A stretch of 33,580 bases of DNA, taken from the NCBI GenBank assembly GCA_902749685.1, contig CACVKW010001050.1:1-33580 (forward strand), written 5' to 3'. Under the pieces are notes generated by a model, which saw only the letters and a list, made by a program, of their open reading frames with translations, was not told the DNA's origin and did not search any database. The position numbers and the translations under genes were made by a program. Below are positions 1 to 7,392 of this stretch, in pieces (the stretch's first letter is position 1; every line of letters starts with the position of its first letter). This stretch comes from Olavius sp. associated proteobacterium Delta 1. GTDB taxonomy: Bacteria; Desulfobacterota; Desulfobacteria; Desulfobacterales; JAFDCJ01.

Positions 1-110
1 ACTTGAGGGTAACTCGCGTCATCTTCCTGAGTTATAATCCGTCTGGGGCACTCGGCCGCGCAAATTCCGTCCTGTTTGCACTTGTTTTCATCAATCGTTA
101 GAAAGGCCAT
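1..110 (-). CDS. Partial ferredoxin-domain protein, probably nitroreductase-family (N-terminus only)
   Basis: Only the first 36 codons are present and the gene runs off the left edge. It starts at ATG 110-108 with a GGAG ribosome binding site (117-120) six bases upstream. The peptide begins MAFLTIDENKCKQDGICAAE and continues with CPRR. C11, C17 and C21-P22 form a C-x5-C-x3-C-P pattern, a variant of the 4Fe-4S ferredoxin motif in which the usual CxxC spacing is stretched. From memory, this variant is common at the N-terminus of nitroreductase-family proteins that carry a ferredoxin domain. The nitroreductase half would lie outside the window, so that assignment is inference. A stand-alone small ferredoxin is the main alternative. 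Confidence 0.6.
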   Translation of the reverse strand, partial: MAFLTIDENKCKQDGICAAECPRRIITQEDDASYPQ

Positions 111-120
111 TCTTGTCTCC

Positions 121-704
121 GTGTGTAATTATTGAACCTATCGCTGAGTTGTTCTTACAAGATAGGAGCAAACGTTATAAGATGTAATGGCGACTTGTAT
201 TACCCCGCTAAACACATTCCAACACACCAACGGGGTATCTTTTAACCATTTTCACATTCCCGTTTTTATCCAATCGCTTTCTTTTGAGCAATGCAATATT
301 TTATAAAAAAAAATGAATCCATGATGATAACCGAGTAAAAAGATCTTTTTTTTGATAACATTAAAATTCGATCGTGCGCCGATCCCCTCGGTATTTGTTT
401 CATTTCAAAGTCCAAAAATCAACAGATTTCAAAATGAGTAAAACAGTAACGATATATAGTAACCGGACATGTTCAATCCGAATTGCATATTAGCAAATCA
501 CCAATACACACTTTGTTGAGGCTTGATTTATTGTGGTTTTCGTGTCCTGATGGTGAAATTTAGAGAGACAAAAAATTTGTTGGATGTGCTGAAGCAATAT
601 AAAATTTTGCGATTTTGTGGATTGGGTTATATGCGGCCTGCGCTCATGTCGAAGGCAGGCCCCGAGCACGTCGAAGGGAGCTCGTCGCAGGCCGAATTCA
701 AAAA
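121..704. other. Non-coding gap, AT-rich
   Basis: No convincing gene is present. The short open frames around 490-790 on both strands are low-complexity and read through repeats. The stretch 121-480 is AT-rich and could hold the promoter of the leftward ferredoxin-like gene, but no clear -35/-10 pair stands out. The end holds a hairpin (635-693) and leads into a tandem heptamer tract (705-767). Confidence 0.6.
635..693. repeat. Long intergenic hairpin
   Basis: GGCCTGCG at 635-642 is mirrored exactly by CGCAGGCC at 686-693. Between them lie two related pieces (ATGTCGAAGG at 646-655 and ACGTCGAAGG at 668-677). It is not followed by a T-run, so it does not look like a simple terminator. It resembles a small dispersed palindromic repeat, but no second copy is in the window. 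Confidence 0.5.
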
Positions 705-767
705 CCTCCGTCATCTGTCCTCTGATCTCCGTCATCTGTCCTCTGATCTCCGTCATCTGATCTCTGT
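705..767. repeat. Tandem heptamer tract (9 units)
   Basis: Nine consecutive 7-base units follow the pattern nnTCyGw: CCTCCGT, CATCTGT, CCTCTGA, TCTCCGT, CATCTGT, CCTCTGA, TCTCCGT, CATCTGA, TCTCTGT. A 21-base higher-order period (three heptamers) is visible. The tract ends directly at the 3' end of the hydrolase gene that follows on the minus strand. It accounts for the repetitive open frames here. Confidence 0.85.
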
Positions 768-768
768 T

Positions 769-1434
769 CTAAACATAGGCAAAATAAAATGATTCGACAT
801 CGTCGAAATTCTTGTTTACTTTTTCGGCTCCTGATATGACGTCGCCGTGTCCGGACAGCAGCCATTCCACATCCAGGTTCTTGAGCCCTTTGATGCTTTG
901 CTTGAGCTTAGACCCGTCCCCGCCGGGAAGATCCGTGCGGCCGACGCCTTCTTTGAAGATAAGATCACCGGTGAACAGCGCTTTTTGTAAAGGCCAGTGC
1001 AGCGTTACCGAGCCGGGCGAATGACCGGGAGTGTGAATAATGTCCAGCTCGAGCCCGTTCAGTGAAAGGGTCCCTTCCTTAATAAAAAAATCAGGGCGAA
1101 AATCATCGATGTCGATGCCAAAGGCGGCACTCATCTGCTTGCCGATCGTCGCCACCCACTGCCATTCCGTTTCATGCAAAGTAAACAGGGTTGGTGTGTC
1201 CTTAAATAAGGGAACCGCTTCGAGATGATCCGGATGGGCGTGGGTGCAGATAACCACATCAATGTCATTGATGCTCAGATCCAGGTGCTCCAACCCCCGT
1301 TGAACATGTTCAAACTGTGCGCGATGGCCGGGGTCAATCAGTACCCGGCTGGGACCGTCAATAAAATAAGCATTGCAGTTGTTGGTGGTCGTGGATTGCC
1401 AGATAAAGGCATGCAGATTGTCGGTCAGCTTCAT
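769..1434 (-). CDS. Metallo-beta-lactamase-fold hydrolase (glyoxalase II-like)
   Basis: A 221-residue single-domain MBL-fold protein, probably cytoplasmic since no signal peptide is visible. The metal-binding signature is complete: H65-x-H67-x-D69-H70 (THAHPDH), H138 in HTPGHSPGS, D157 in TGDLIF and H196 in SGHGD. This set usually binds two zinc or iron ions and hydrolyses thioesters or related bonds, as in hydroxyacylglutathione hydrolases. The substrate cannot be read from the sequence. The start at 1434 is supported by AGGA eight bases upstream. It lies downstream of the Sir2 gene on the same strand, 199 bp away, so it may have its own promoter. It lacks extra domains such as rhodanese or flavodoxin. 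Confidence 0.85.
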   Translation of the reverse strand: MKLTDNLHAFIWQSTTTNNCNAYFIDGPSRVLIDPGHRAQFEHVQRGLEHLDLSINDIDVVICTHAHPDHLEAVPLFKDTPTLFTLHETEWQWVATIGKQMSAAFGIDIDDFRPDFFIKEGTLSLNGLELDIIHTPGHSPGSVTLHWPLQKALFTGDLIFKEGVGRTDLPGGDGSKLKQSIKGLKNLDVEWLLSGHGDVISGAEKVNKNFDDVESFYFAYV

Positions 1435-1633
1435 AACGGGTATCCTAACTAATCCGCCCTGATAAATAGAAAATCAAGGGCTGTAGGGGGTTTTTAAAAA
1501 AATGAAGATTCTTGTTAGACGTAAGCGTCGGCGGCTTAATTACGATATGCTGCGCATATTTTACATCTTTTTATAGTTGTTTATTTTATATCGGCAACTC
1601 GTACATATAGAAAATTAGTTGGAAATAAGTAAT

Positions 1634-2392
1634 TTAAATTTTTTCCACTTCTTTAACGATCTCCGGCAGCACCATGCCGGCTTTTTCCCGGATAAGCGCA
1701 TCGCACATCTCGTCGCAGGGAGTTTCCGACAGGTTGATTATGGCTAAAAAGGCGCCGTTATTTTTGGCATAAAAGGGCATGTTGGCTGCCGGTTGAACTA
1801 TCACGGTGGAACCTACAATCATGAAAAAATCACTTTCCTGGGAAAGCGCGGCAGCCTTTTCAACTTCCGCGACGGGCATCGACTGGCCGAAGGAGATGGT
1901 GTCCGGTTTTAAGTAGCCGCCGCATTCACACTGCGGTGCCGGATCGCCCGCTGTTATTCTTTGGTGAACATTTTCGGTCGGGATAATCTGTCGGCAACTC
2001 ATGCAGCGTATCCGACGAGTATTGCCGTGCAGTTCAATAATTTTTTCATCGGGCAGGCCTGATTCCTGGTGAAGTCCGTCGACGTTTTGGGTTACTACCG
2101 CTCGCAGCAACCCATTTTCATGCAATTTGGTCAGCGCCAGGTGGGCCGGGTTCGGTTGAGCGTCGACGATACCCTGGTAAAGTTCTACCCAGCGACGCCA
2201 GTATTTTGCGCGGGCCGCTTTCGAAGACATAAATTCATCAAAATAAACCGGGCGAAATTTATCCCAGATACCGCCCTGGCTGCGGTAGTCGGGAATACCG
2301 CTTTCGGTGGAGATACCGGCACCGGTAAATACGATGTTGTTACCGCCTTCCTTGATTCTGGCCGCTATTTGAGCAATTTTTTCCTTCATCAT
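1634..2392 (-). CDS. cobB: NAD-dependent protein deacylase, Sir2 family
   Basis: A 252-residue sirtuin core that removes acyl groups from lysines using NAD+, giving nicotinamide and O-acyl-ADP-ribose. Visible motifs are GAGIS..SGIPDYR (residues 24-37, NAD binding), TQNVD (101-105), the catalytic H122 in ELHGN, and a zinc site C130-xx-C133 with C155-x-C157. The second zinc pair is CxC rather than CxxC, a variant I believe occurs in other bacterial sirtuins. Two start codons are adjacent (2392 and 2389) and no clear ribosome binding site separates them. It is the next gene after pntB on the same strand. In other bacteria sirtuins reactivate acetyl-CoA synthetase and other central enzymes. A similar role next to the isocitrate and transhydrogenase genes is inference. 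Confidence 0.88.
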   Translation of the reverse strand: MMKEKIAQIAARIKEGGNNIVFTGAGISTESGIPDYRSQGGIWDKFRPVYFDEFMSSKAARAKYWRRWVELYQGIVDAQPNPAHLALTKLHENGLLRAVVTQNVDGLHQESGLPDEKIIELHGNTRRIRCMSCRQIIPTENVHQRITAGDPAPQCECGGYLKPDTISFGQSMPVAEVEKAAALSQESDFFMIVGSTVIVQPAANMPFYAKNNGAFLAIINLSETPCDEMCDALIREKAGMVLPEIVKEVEKI

Positions 2393-2425
2393 TCAGCTTT
2401 TTTTAAAATAGACAGAATACATTAC

Positions 2426-2542
2426 TTCGACATTCGACATTCATTATCCGATATTCGTTTTTTCAGACTTCCTTCCACCCTACACCTTACACCCTAAACC
2501 TTAAACCATTCAATTTCCAGCAACCAGTATCGAGTATCCAGT
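2426..2542. repeat. Three back-to-back heptamer tracts filling the sir2-pntB gap
   Basis: Five units of TTCGACA type (2426-2460), five of CACCCTA/AACCTTA type (2476-2510) and four of ATCCAGT type (2515-2542) follow each other. The last unit ends one base before the pntB stop codon. Each tract keeps a strict 7-base step but has a different consensus. Essentially the whole gap is made of such units. Confidence 0.8.
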
Positions 2543-3931
2543 TTAGTTTTCCTTAAACTCCGCCACCAGTTGTTGTACTGTGGCTTTGGCATCGCCGAAC
2601 AGCATGCGGGAGTTTTCCTTAACAAAGAGCGGATTATCAACTCCGGCAAAACCGGCGGCCATGGATCGTTTAAGCACCATGACGGTTTTGGCTTTGTCTG
2701 CGTTTATGACCGGCATCCCGTAAATGGGGCTCGATTCAATTTCTCTGGCAGCCGGATTGACCACATCATTGGCGCCGATCACAATGCATATATCCACCGT
2801 TTCCATGATGGGATTGACATCATCCATCTCAGCTAATTGCTCATAGAGCACGTTGGCTTCTGCCAACAGCACATTCATGTGGCCGGGCATGCGGCCGGCC
2901 ACCGGGTGGATCGCATAACGAACCTCGGTACCGTTATTTTCGAGAATCTCTCCCAGTTCACGAACGGCGTGCTGCGCCTGGGCGACGGCCATGCCGTAGC
3001 CCGGCACGATGACGACGGAGCGTGCTGCTTCGAGAATATAATAGGCATCTTCGGGTGTAATCGGTTTGGGCTCACCCTGGACCTCGGCGGTCGCCTTACT
3101 GCCGCCACCGGCTTTCAGCCCGCTAAACAGGACGTTGGCCAGTGATCGATTCATGGCTTTGCACATGATGCCGGTCAGGATTAAACCGCTGGCGCCCACC
3201 AGAGAACCGGCGACGATTAAAACGTTGTTTAAAATTATAAACCCGGCGGCGCAGGCCGCCAGGCCTGAATAGCTGTTTAACAGGGCGATAACCACCGGCA
3301 TATCCGCGCCACCGATCGGAATGACGGCAATTACCCCCAGTGCCAGCGACAAACACATGACAAAAAGAAACACCACATACGCAAACGCCCCGCTTGGATG
3401 ATATATAAGAAAAGCGCTGCAGATCAAAATAACCGCAAAAATCGCGGCATTGATCAATTGCTGTCCCTTAAATAGAATTGGCCTGCCGGAGATTCTGCCG
3501 GCCAGTTTGCCGTAAGCCACAAGGCTTCCGGAGAAGGCAACCCCGCCGATCAGCACGGCCAGCAATATCGCCACTCTTACAATGAGATTACTCTCCGGTT
3601 GGCTGTGAAAGTTTTCCCAACCTACCAGTAAACTTGCAATTCCACCAAATCCGTTTAATACGGCAACCATCTGGGGCATGGCCGTCATCTGGACGGTGCG
3701 GGCTGCAATCACACCGATTAAAGAACCAATTATGATGCCCGCGATGACCCATTCGTATGAAAGACAACACTCGAACAGGACCGCCGTTATCGCGATCAGC
3801 ATGCCCAGCGCCGAGACCAGGTTTCCCATGCGTGCTCGTTCCGGCTTACCGAGCATTTTAATGCCAAGGATAAATAGAATTGAGGCCACAATGTAGCCCA
3901 GATCTATGATGGTTTGGCTGTAGTCCGTCAT
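2543..3931 (-). CDS. pntB: NAD(P) transhydrogenase subunit beta
   Basis: A 462-residue inner-membrane subunit of proton-translocating transhydrogenase, which uses the proton gradient to drive NADP+ reduction by NADH. The first roughly 270 residues are a chain of hydrophobic segments (domain II). The C-terminal part is the NADP(H)-binding domain III, recognisable by VVIVPGYGMAVAQAQHAV, the HPVAGRMPGHMNVLLAEA stretch and the GANDVVNPAA motif. Length matches the family. Its ATG overlaps the end of pntAB by four bases, implying translational coupling. Codons and motifs look intact. Confidence 0.96.
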   Translation of the reverse strand: MTDYSQTIIDLGYIVASILFILGIKMLGKPERARMGNLVSALGMLIAITAVLFECCLSYEWVIAGIIIGSLIGVIAARTVQMTAMPQMVAVLNGFGGIASLLVGWENFHSQPESNLIVRVAILLAVLIGGVAFSGSLVAYGKLAGRISGRPILFKGQQLINAAIFAVILICSAFLIYHPSGAFAYVVFLFVMCLSLALGVIAVIPIGGADMPVVIALLNSYSGLAACAAGFIILNNVLIVAGSLVGASGLILTGIMCKAMNRSLANVLFSGLKAGGGSKATAEVQGEPKPITPEDAYYILEAARSVVIVPGYGMAVAQAQHAVRELGEILENNGTEVRYAIHPVAGRMPGHMNVLLAEANVLYEQLAEMDDVNPIMETVDICIVIGANDVVNPAAREIESSPIYGMPVINADKAKTVMVLKRSMAAGFAGVDNPLFVKENSRMLFGDAKATVQQLVAEFKEN

Positions 3932-4218
3932 TTCTTTTCTCCGTCCTTGCGCTTGAACATCGCCAGCATACGATTGGTGACCAGATACCCGCCGACCACG
4001 TTGATCGTGGCAAAAACGAGGGCAATGGTGCCCAGAATGGTGCCCAGCAGGTCGGCACCATGGCCGGTTGCGGTCAAGGCTCCCACGATGGTGATGCCGG
4101 AAATCGCATTGGTGCCCGACATCAGCGGAGTGTGCAATTGGGATGGCACCTTGCTGATAAGTTCCACTCCCAGAAAAATCGCCAGGACAAAGACAAAGAT
4201 GAGTAGTCCGAAGGACAT
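3928..4218 (-). CDS. pntAB: NAD(P) transhydrogenase subunit alpha 2 (membrane part)
   Basis: A 96-residue membrane protein that supplies the remaining domain II helices of transhydrogenase. Three hydrophobic segments are visible, and the sequence from residue 21 on (KVPSQLHTPLMSGTNAISG) is the family hallmark. A separate gene for this part, instead of a fused alpha subunit as in Escherichia coli, is the three-gene arrangement known from Rhodospirillum rubrum. AAGGAG lies about ten bases upstream of the start. It overlaps pntB by four bases and is separated from pntAA by 181 bp that contain a repeat. Confidence 0.93.
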   Translation of the reverse strand: MSFGLLIFVFVLAIFLGVELISKVPSQLHTPLMSGTNAISGITIVGALTATGHGADLLGTILGTIALVFATINVVGGYLVTNRMLAMFKRKDGEKK

Positions 4219-4267
4219 AAGGGTGTCTCCTTTTTTAAAATATCTAGCCCGGACAAGCCGGAACTGA

Positions 4268-4341
4268 AAATTGAAGATTGCAAATTGAATATTTGTGGAT
4301 GTCGCTTCGCTCCGCCCTTTTTAAAATCGAAAGAATACCTC
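4268..4341. repeat. Heptamer tract joined to a 44-bp dispersed repeat, inside the pnt operon
   Basis: Four heptamers (AAATTGA, AGATTGC, AAATTGA, ATATTTG; 4268-4295) lead into 4298-4341, which matches 7216-7259 upstream of aceA at about 39 of 44 positions by eye (GTCGCTTCGCTCCG core, then CCTTTTTAAAATCGAAAGA). The heptamer part also resembles the arms at 16594-16762. The repeat lies between pntAA and pntAB, so it should be in the transcript if these genes are co-transcribed. Confidence 0.8.
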
Positions 4342-4399
4342 AGGCATTTATATTCCAGTAGACTGCATTGGTCACGATTGCCGCATATTTGCCAGCCCG

Positions 4400-5539
4400 T
4401 CATTTGTCAGCATAATGGTTGGCTATCATTTCGTTAACAATTTTGCCCCCGTGGGTAATTACGCAGCCTTTAATAATTTCATCTTCAAAGTTTAAATCGA
4501 ATTTTTTTTCTGCGGTGTTCCAGGATTCTTCGACCAGGTTGTAGAGATTCGAAGAGAACATCTGGCTGGCATTAACGGCGACTTGGCCGGGCAAATTTGC
4601 CAGACCGATGATGCGGACGCCGTTAACATCTACTTCCTGGCCAACCTGGGATCCGGCTACGTTACCGCCACTCTCTACCGCCAGATCGACAATCACAGAA
4701 CCGGGCTGCATGCCGCTCACCATTTCTGCAGTGACAATTAACGGAGCCGGGCGGCCAAATAATTGGGCCGTTGTAATGACTATGTTCGCTGAGGCACAGA
4801 CCTTGGCCATGCCCTCCCGCTGCTTTTGCAGCTGTTCTTCGGTCAAGGCTTTGGCATAACCATCTTTTGTTTGACCGGTTTCACCCAGATCAATTTTGAC
4901 AAACCGTGCGCCCAGTGATTTTACCTGTTCTTCAACAACCGGCCGGGTATCAAATGCTTCAACTCTTGCTCCCAGTCTTTTAGCGGTGGCAATCGCCTGC
5001 AATCCTGCGACGCCGACTCCAATAACAAAAGCCCGGGCCGGGGCGATGGTGCCCGCCGGCGTCATCATCATGGGGAGAATCTTGTCCAACCTCTCGGACG
5101 CTATGATAACTGCAGCGTAGCCGGCTAAATTGGCCTGGGAGCTTAAAACATCCATTTTCTGGGCGCGGGTTATGCGCGGAATCATTTCCATGCTGATGGC
5201 GCTTACCCCCCGGGCCATGAATTGATCAATGAGTTCGGGTTCGTTAAACGGATCCAGCAGGCTGATGTAAATGCAGCCCTGTTTCATCTGTTCGACTTCT
5301 TGCGCAGCGGGTTTGCGAATCCGCAACACCATATCGGCATTCTGAATGAGCGCGTTGCGATCCGGCGACACAGACGCACCGGCTTTTGTGTATTCCCCGT
5401 CGACAATTCGAAGCGTTTGCCCCAGACCGGCTTCTATCGAAACCTCAGCGCCGGCCTGAACCAGTCTGGCAACGTGTTCAGGAATCATGGATACCCGGGT
5501 TTCACCTTCATGAACTTCTTTGGGCACGGCGATGTTCAT
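4400..5539 (-). CDS. pntAA: NAD(P) transhydrogenase subunit alpha 1 (NAD-binding part)
   Basis: A 379-residue soluble domain I subunit that binds NAD(H) on the cytoplasmic face and docks on PntAB-PntB. The N-terminus MNIAVPKE..EGETRVSMIPEHV is shared with alanine dehydrogenase. The Rossmann stretch is FVIGVGVAGLQAIATAKRLGARVEAFDTR (about residues 171-199), and VIVDLAVESGGN follows. The length stops before the membrane region, in agreement with a split alpha subunit. A good AAGGAG lies 12 bases upstream of the ATG, rather far but unique. Order on the minus strand is pntAA, pntAB, pntB. Alanine dehydrogenase is excluded by the neighbours. Confidence 0.95.
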   Translation of the reverse strand: MNIAVPKEVHEGETRVSMIPEHVARLVQAGAEVSIEAGLGQTLRIVDGEYTKAGASVSPDRNALIQNADMVLRIRKPAAQEVEQMKQGCIYISLLDPFNEPELIDQFMARGVSAISMEMIPRITRAQKMDVLSSQANLAGYAAVIIASERLDKILPMMMTPAGTIAPARAFVIGVGVAGLQAIATAKRLGARVEAFDTRPVVEEQVKSLGARFVKIDLGETGQTKDGYAKALTEEQLQKQREGMAKVCASANIVITTAQLFGRPAPLIVTAEMVSGMQPGSVIVDLAVESGGNVAGSQVGQEVDVNGVRIIGLANLPGQVAVNASQMFSSNLYNLVEESWNTAEKKFDLNFEDEIIKGCVITHGGKIVNEMIANHYADK

Positions 5540-5569
5540 GATATTTATTTCTCCTTTATTATGACGGAT

Positions 5570-5800
5570 GTCAGAAGTCAGATGTCAGCAATATGGTTTC
5601 AGGTGTCAGGTTTCAGGTGTCAGTGAACAAATAACCGATTTCGTTTGCTGGAATTATCAATCGCTTAATTCGCGGCTAAAAGTCGCGCCCACATCGCAGA
5701 ACTAATCAAGTTCCTTCTAACAATCTCATTATTGAGGTACCGTCATCTGTCTTCTGACTTCTGTCCTTTTACTTCTGTTTCCTGACACCTGAAACCGAAT
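5570..5800. repeat. Fold-back element with heptamer arms (aceA-pntAA gap)
   Basis: The left arm is eight units of GTCAGAA/TTCAGGT type (5570-5625). The right arm is eight units of CATCTGT/CTTCTGA type (5745-5800). The right arm is the inverted counterpart of the left: GGTTTCAGGTGTCAGG at 5595-5610 is exactly complementary to 5782-5797. About 119 bp of non-repetitive, non-coding DNA lies between them. The right arm ends nine bases before the aceA stop codon. Confidence 0.82.
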
Positions 5801-5808
5801 TTTTATTC

Positions 5809-7149
5809 CTAGAACTGGTCCTCCTCGGTGCTGCCCTCCAGGGCTCCCACCGAACTCGCCCCTTCGGTGATACAATTTATAACCCGGTCAAAATAGCCGG
5901 TTCCGACAAACTTTTGATGGGTAATGGCCATGTAGCCATCATCTTTGCCGTAGGCAAACTCTTCCTGCTGAAAGTTGGAATAGGCCAGCATGCCCTCTTT
6001 TTTATAGCTGAGGGCAAGGTCGAACATCCCCAGGTTAAGGGCGTGAAAGCCCGCCAGGGTGACGAATTGAAACCTATAGCCCATGGCCCCGAGTTCTTTT
6101 TGAAACTTTGCAATGTCGGTATCAGTCAGGTTGCCTTTCCAGTTAAATGAAGGCGAGCAGTTGTAAGCCAGCAGTTTGTCCGGGAACTTGGCCTTAATGC
6201 CTTCAGCGAATTTTTTGGCTTGCGCCAGGTCCGGTCGGGATGTTTCGCACCATACCAGATCGGCATACGGTGCATAGGCCAGGCCACGGGCAATCGCCGT
6301 GTCGACGCCGTTTCTTATGTAATAAAAACCCTCCGAAGTTCGATCCTCTCCGGCAAGAAATGGTCTATCACGCTCGTCAATGTTACTGGTAATCAACTTG
6401 GCTGCCTCGGCATCCGACCGGGCGACCAGCACGGTGGGAACTCCGCAGATGTCGGCCGCCAGCCTGGCGGATATCAGTTTGGTGATAAACTCCTGGGTGG
6501 GAACGAGTACCTTGCCGCCCATATGGCCGCATTTTTTGGCTGAGGCCAGCTGATCTTCAAAGTGGACTCCGGCCGCGCCGGCATCGATCATCTGCTTCAT
6601 TAACTCAAAGGCATTCAAGGGGCCGCCGAAGCCTGCTTCAGCATCGGCTACAATTGGAGCAAACCAATAGGGGCCGCGTTTTCTGCCGTCCAGTACCTGA
6701 ATTTGATCCGCCCGTCGCAGTGCATTGTTGATTCGTCTGACCACTTCCGGAACACTGTTGGCCGGATACAGGCTCTGGTCGGGATACATTTCACCGGCCA
6801 GATTGGCGTCGGCCGCCACCTGCCATCCGCTCAAATAAATCGCTTTAAGGCCGGCCTCGACCTGTTGGACGGCCTGATTGCCGGTCAGCGCCCCCAGGGC
6901 CGGGATGTAATCTTCGGTTTGAAGCAGATGCCATAAACGCTGGGCGCCGGCTTCTGCAAAACTGTATTCCACTTTCAGCGTTCCCCTGAGTTTGAGAACA
7001 TCTTCGGCTGAGAATGGGCGCTCAATTCCCTTCCAGCGTGGATCGCAATCCCACTCCTGCTTCAGACAGGCGGCATCATCTTCCTGGATCTCATGGCATG
7101 AGAGTTTTTCACAAAGATCTTTGGCTTTATCTTCTATGGTTGCTGTCAT
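5809..7149 (-). CDS. aceA: Isocitrate lyase
   Basis: A 446-residue cytoplasmic enzyme that splits isocitrate into glyoxylate and succinate, the first step of the glyoxylate bypass. The catalytic signature KKCGHMGG is present with C207 (counterpart of C195 in E. coli). Other family stretches are SGWQVAADAN (107-116), the YPDQSLYPANSVP segment (122-134) and the metal-binding VADAEAGFGG (167-176). The length is close to the usual 430-440. AGGA and GAGG precede the ATG. It lies downstream of aceK on the same strand with a 243-bp gap containing repeats. No malate synthase gene is in the window. 2-Methylisocitrate lyase is unlikely because it is much shorter. Confidence 0.96.
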   Translation of the reverse strand: MTATIEDKAKDLCEKLSCHEIQEDDAACLKQEWDCDPRWKGIERPFSAEDVLKLRGTLKVEYSFAEAGAQRLWHLLQTEDYIPALGALTGNQAVQQVEAGLKAIYLSGWQVAADANLAGEMYPDQSLYPANSVPEVVRRINNALRRADQIQVLDGRKRGPYWFAPIVADAEAGFGGPLNAFELMKQMIDAGAAGVHFEDQLASAKKCGHMGGKVLVPTQEFITKLISARLAADICGVPTVLVARSDAEAAKLITSNIDERDRPFLAGEDRTSEGFYYIRNGVDTAIARGLAYAPYADLVWCETSRPDLAQAKKFAEGIKAKFPDKLLAYNCSPSFNWKGNLTDTDIAKFQKELGAMGYRFQFVTLAGFHALNLGMFDLALSYKKEGMLAYSNFQQEEFAYGKDDGYMAITHQKFVGTGYFDRVINCITEGASSVGALEGSTEEDQF

Positions 7150-7197
7150 TTTCCTCTATCCTTTCTGAAATGGTTGTCACCAAACCCCCGGTCCGGA

Positions 7198-7259
7198 TCC
7201 GCCGGAGGCGGAGTGAATGTCGCTTGGCTCCGTCCTTTTTAAAATCGAAAGATTGCCTC
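7198..7259. repeat. GGCGGA hairpin plus second copy of the 44-bp repeat
   Basis: TCCGCC-GGA-GGCGGA (7198-7212) is a perfect six-base-pair hairpin. Near-identical hairpins occur at 24937-24951 and 25742-25756. It is followed directly by 7216-7259, the partner of 4298-4341. Both copies of the 44-mer have the same orientation and lie in leaders or gaps of minus-strand genes. Confidence 0.75.
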
Positions 7260-7392
7260 TCCGAGCCGGGTACTTAAATTTTCAATAGTCAATCGTAAAT
7301 ATTAAATTAAAATAGGCAGGTTTCAGTAGATTTCTGACAATCTAAGACCGATTTTCTTCTTAGTCAATGTGACAATCAGCCTGCCGGATCTA

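Noticed and set aside
705..767. CRISPR array
   Set aside because: The 21-base periodicity is tandem without spacers, and no cas genes are near.
490..792. Open frames on both strands at 490-792
   Set aside because: They read through the heptamer tract and a hairpin, with repetitive peptides (MTEIRGQ repeated) and no family match. Repeat DNA explains them.
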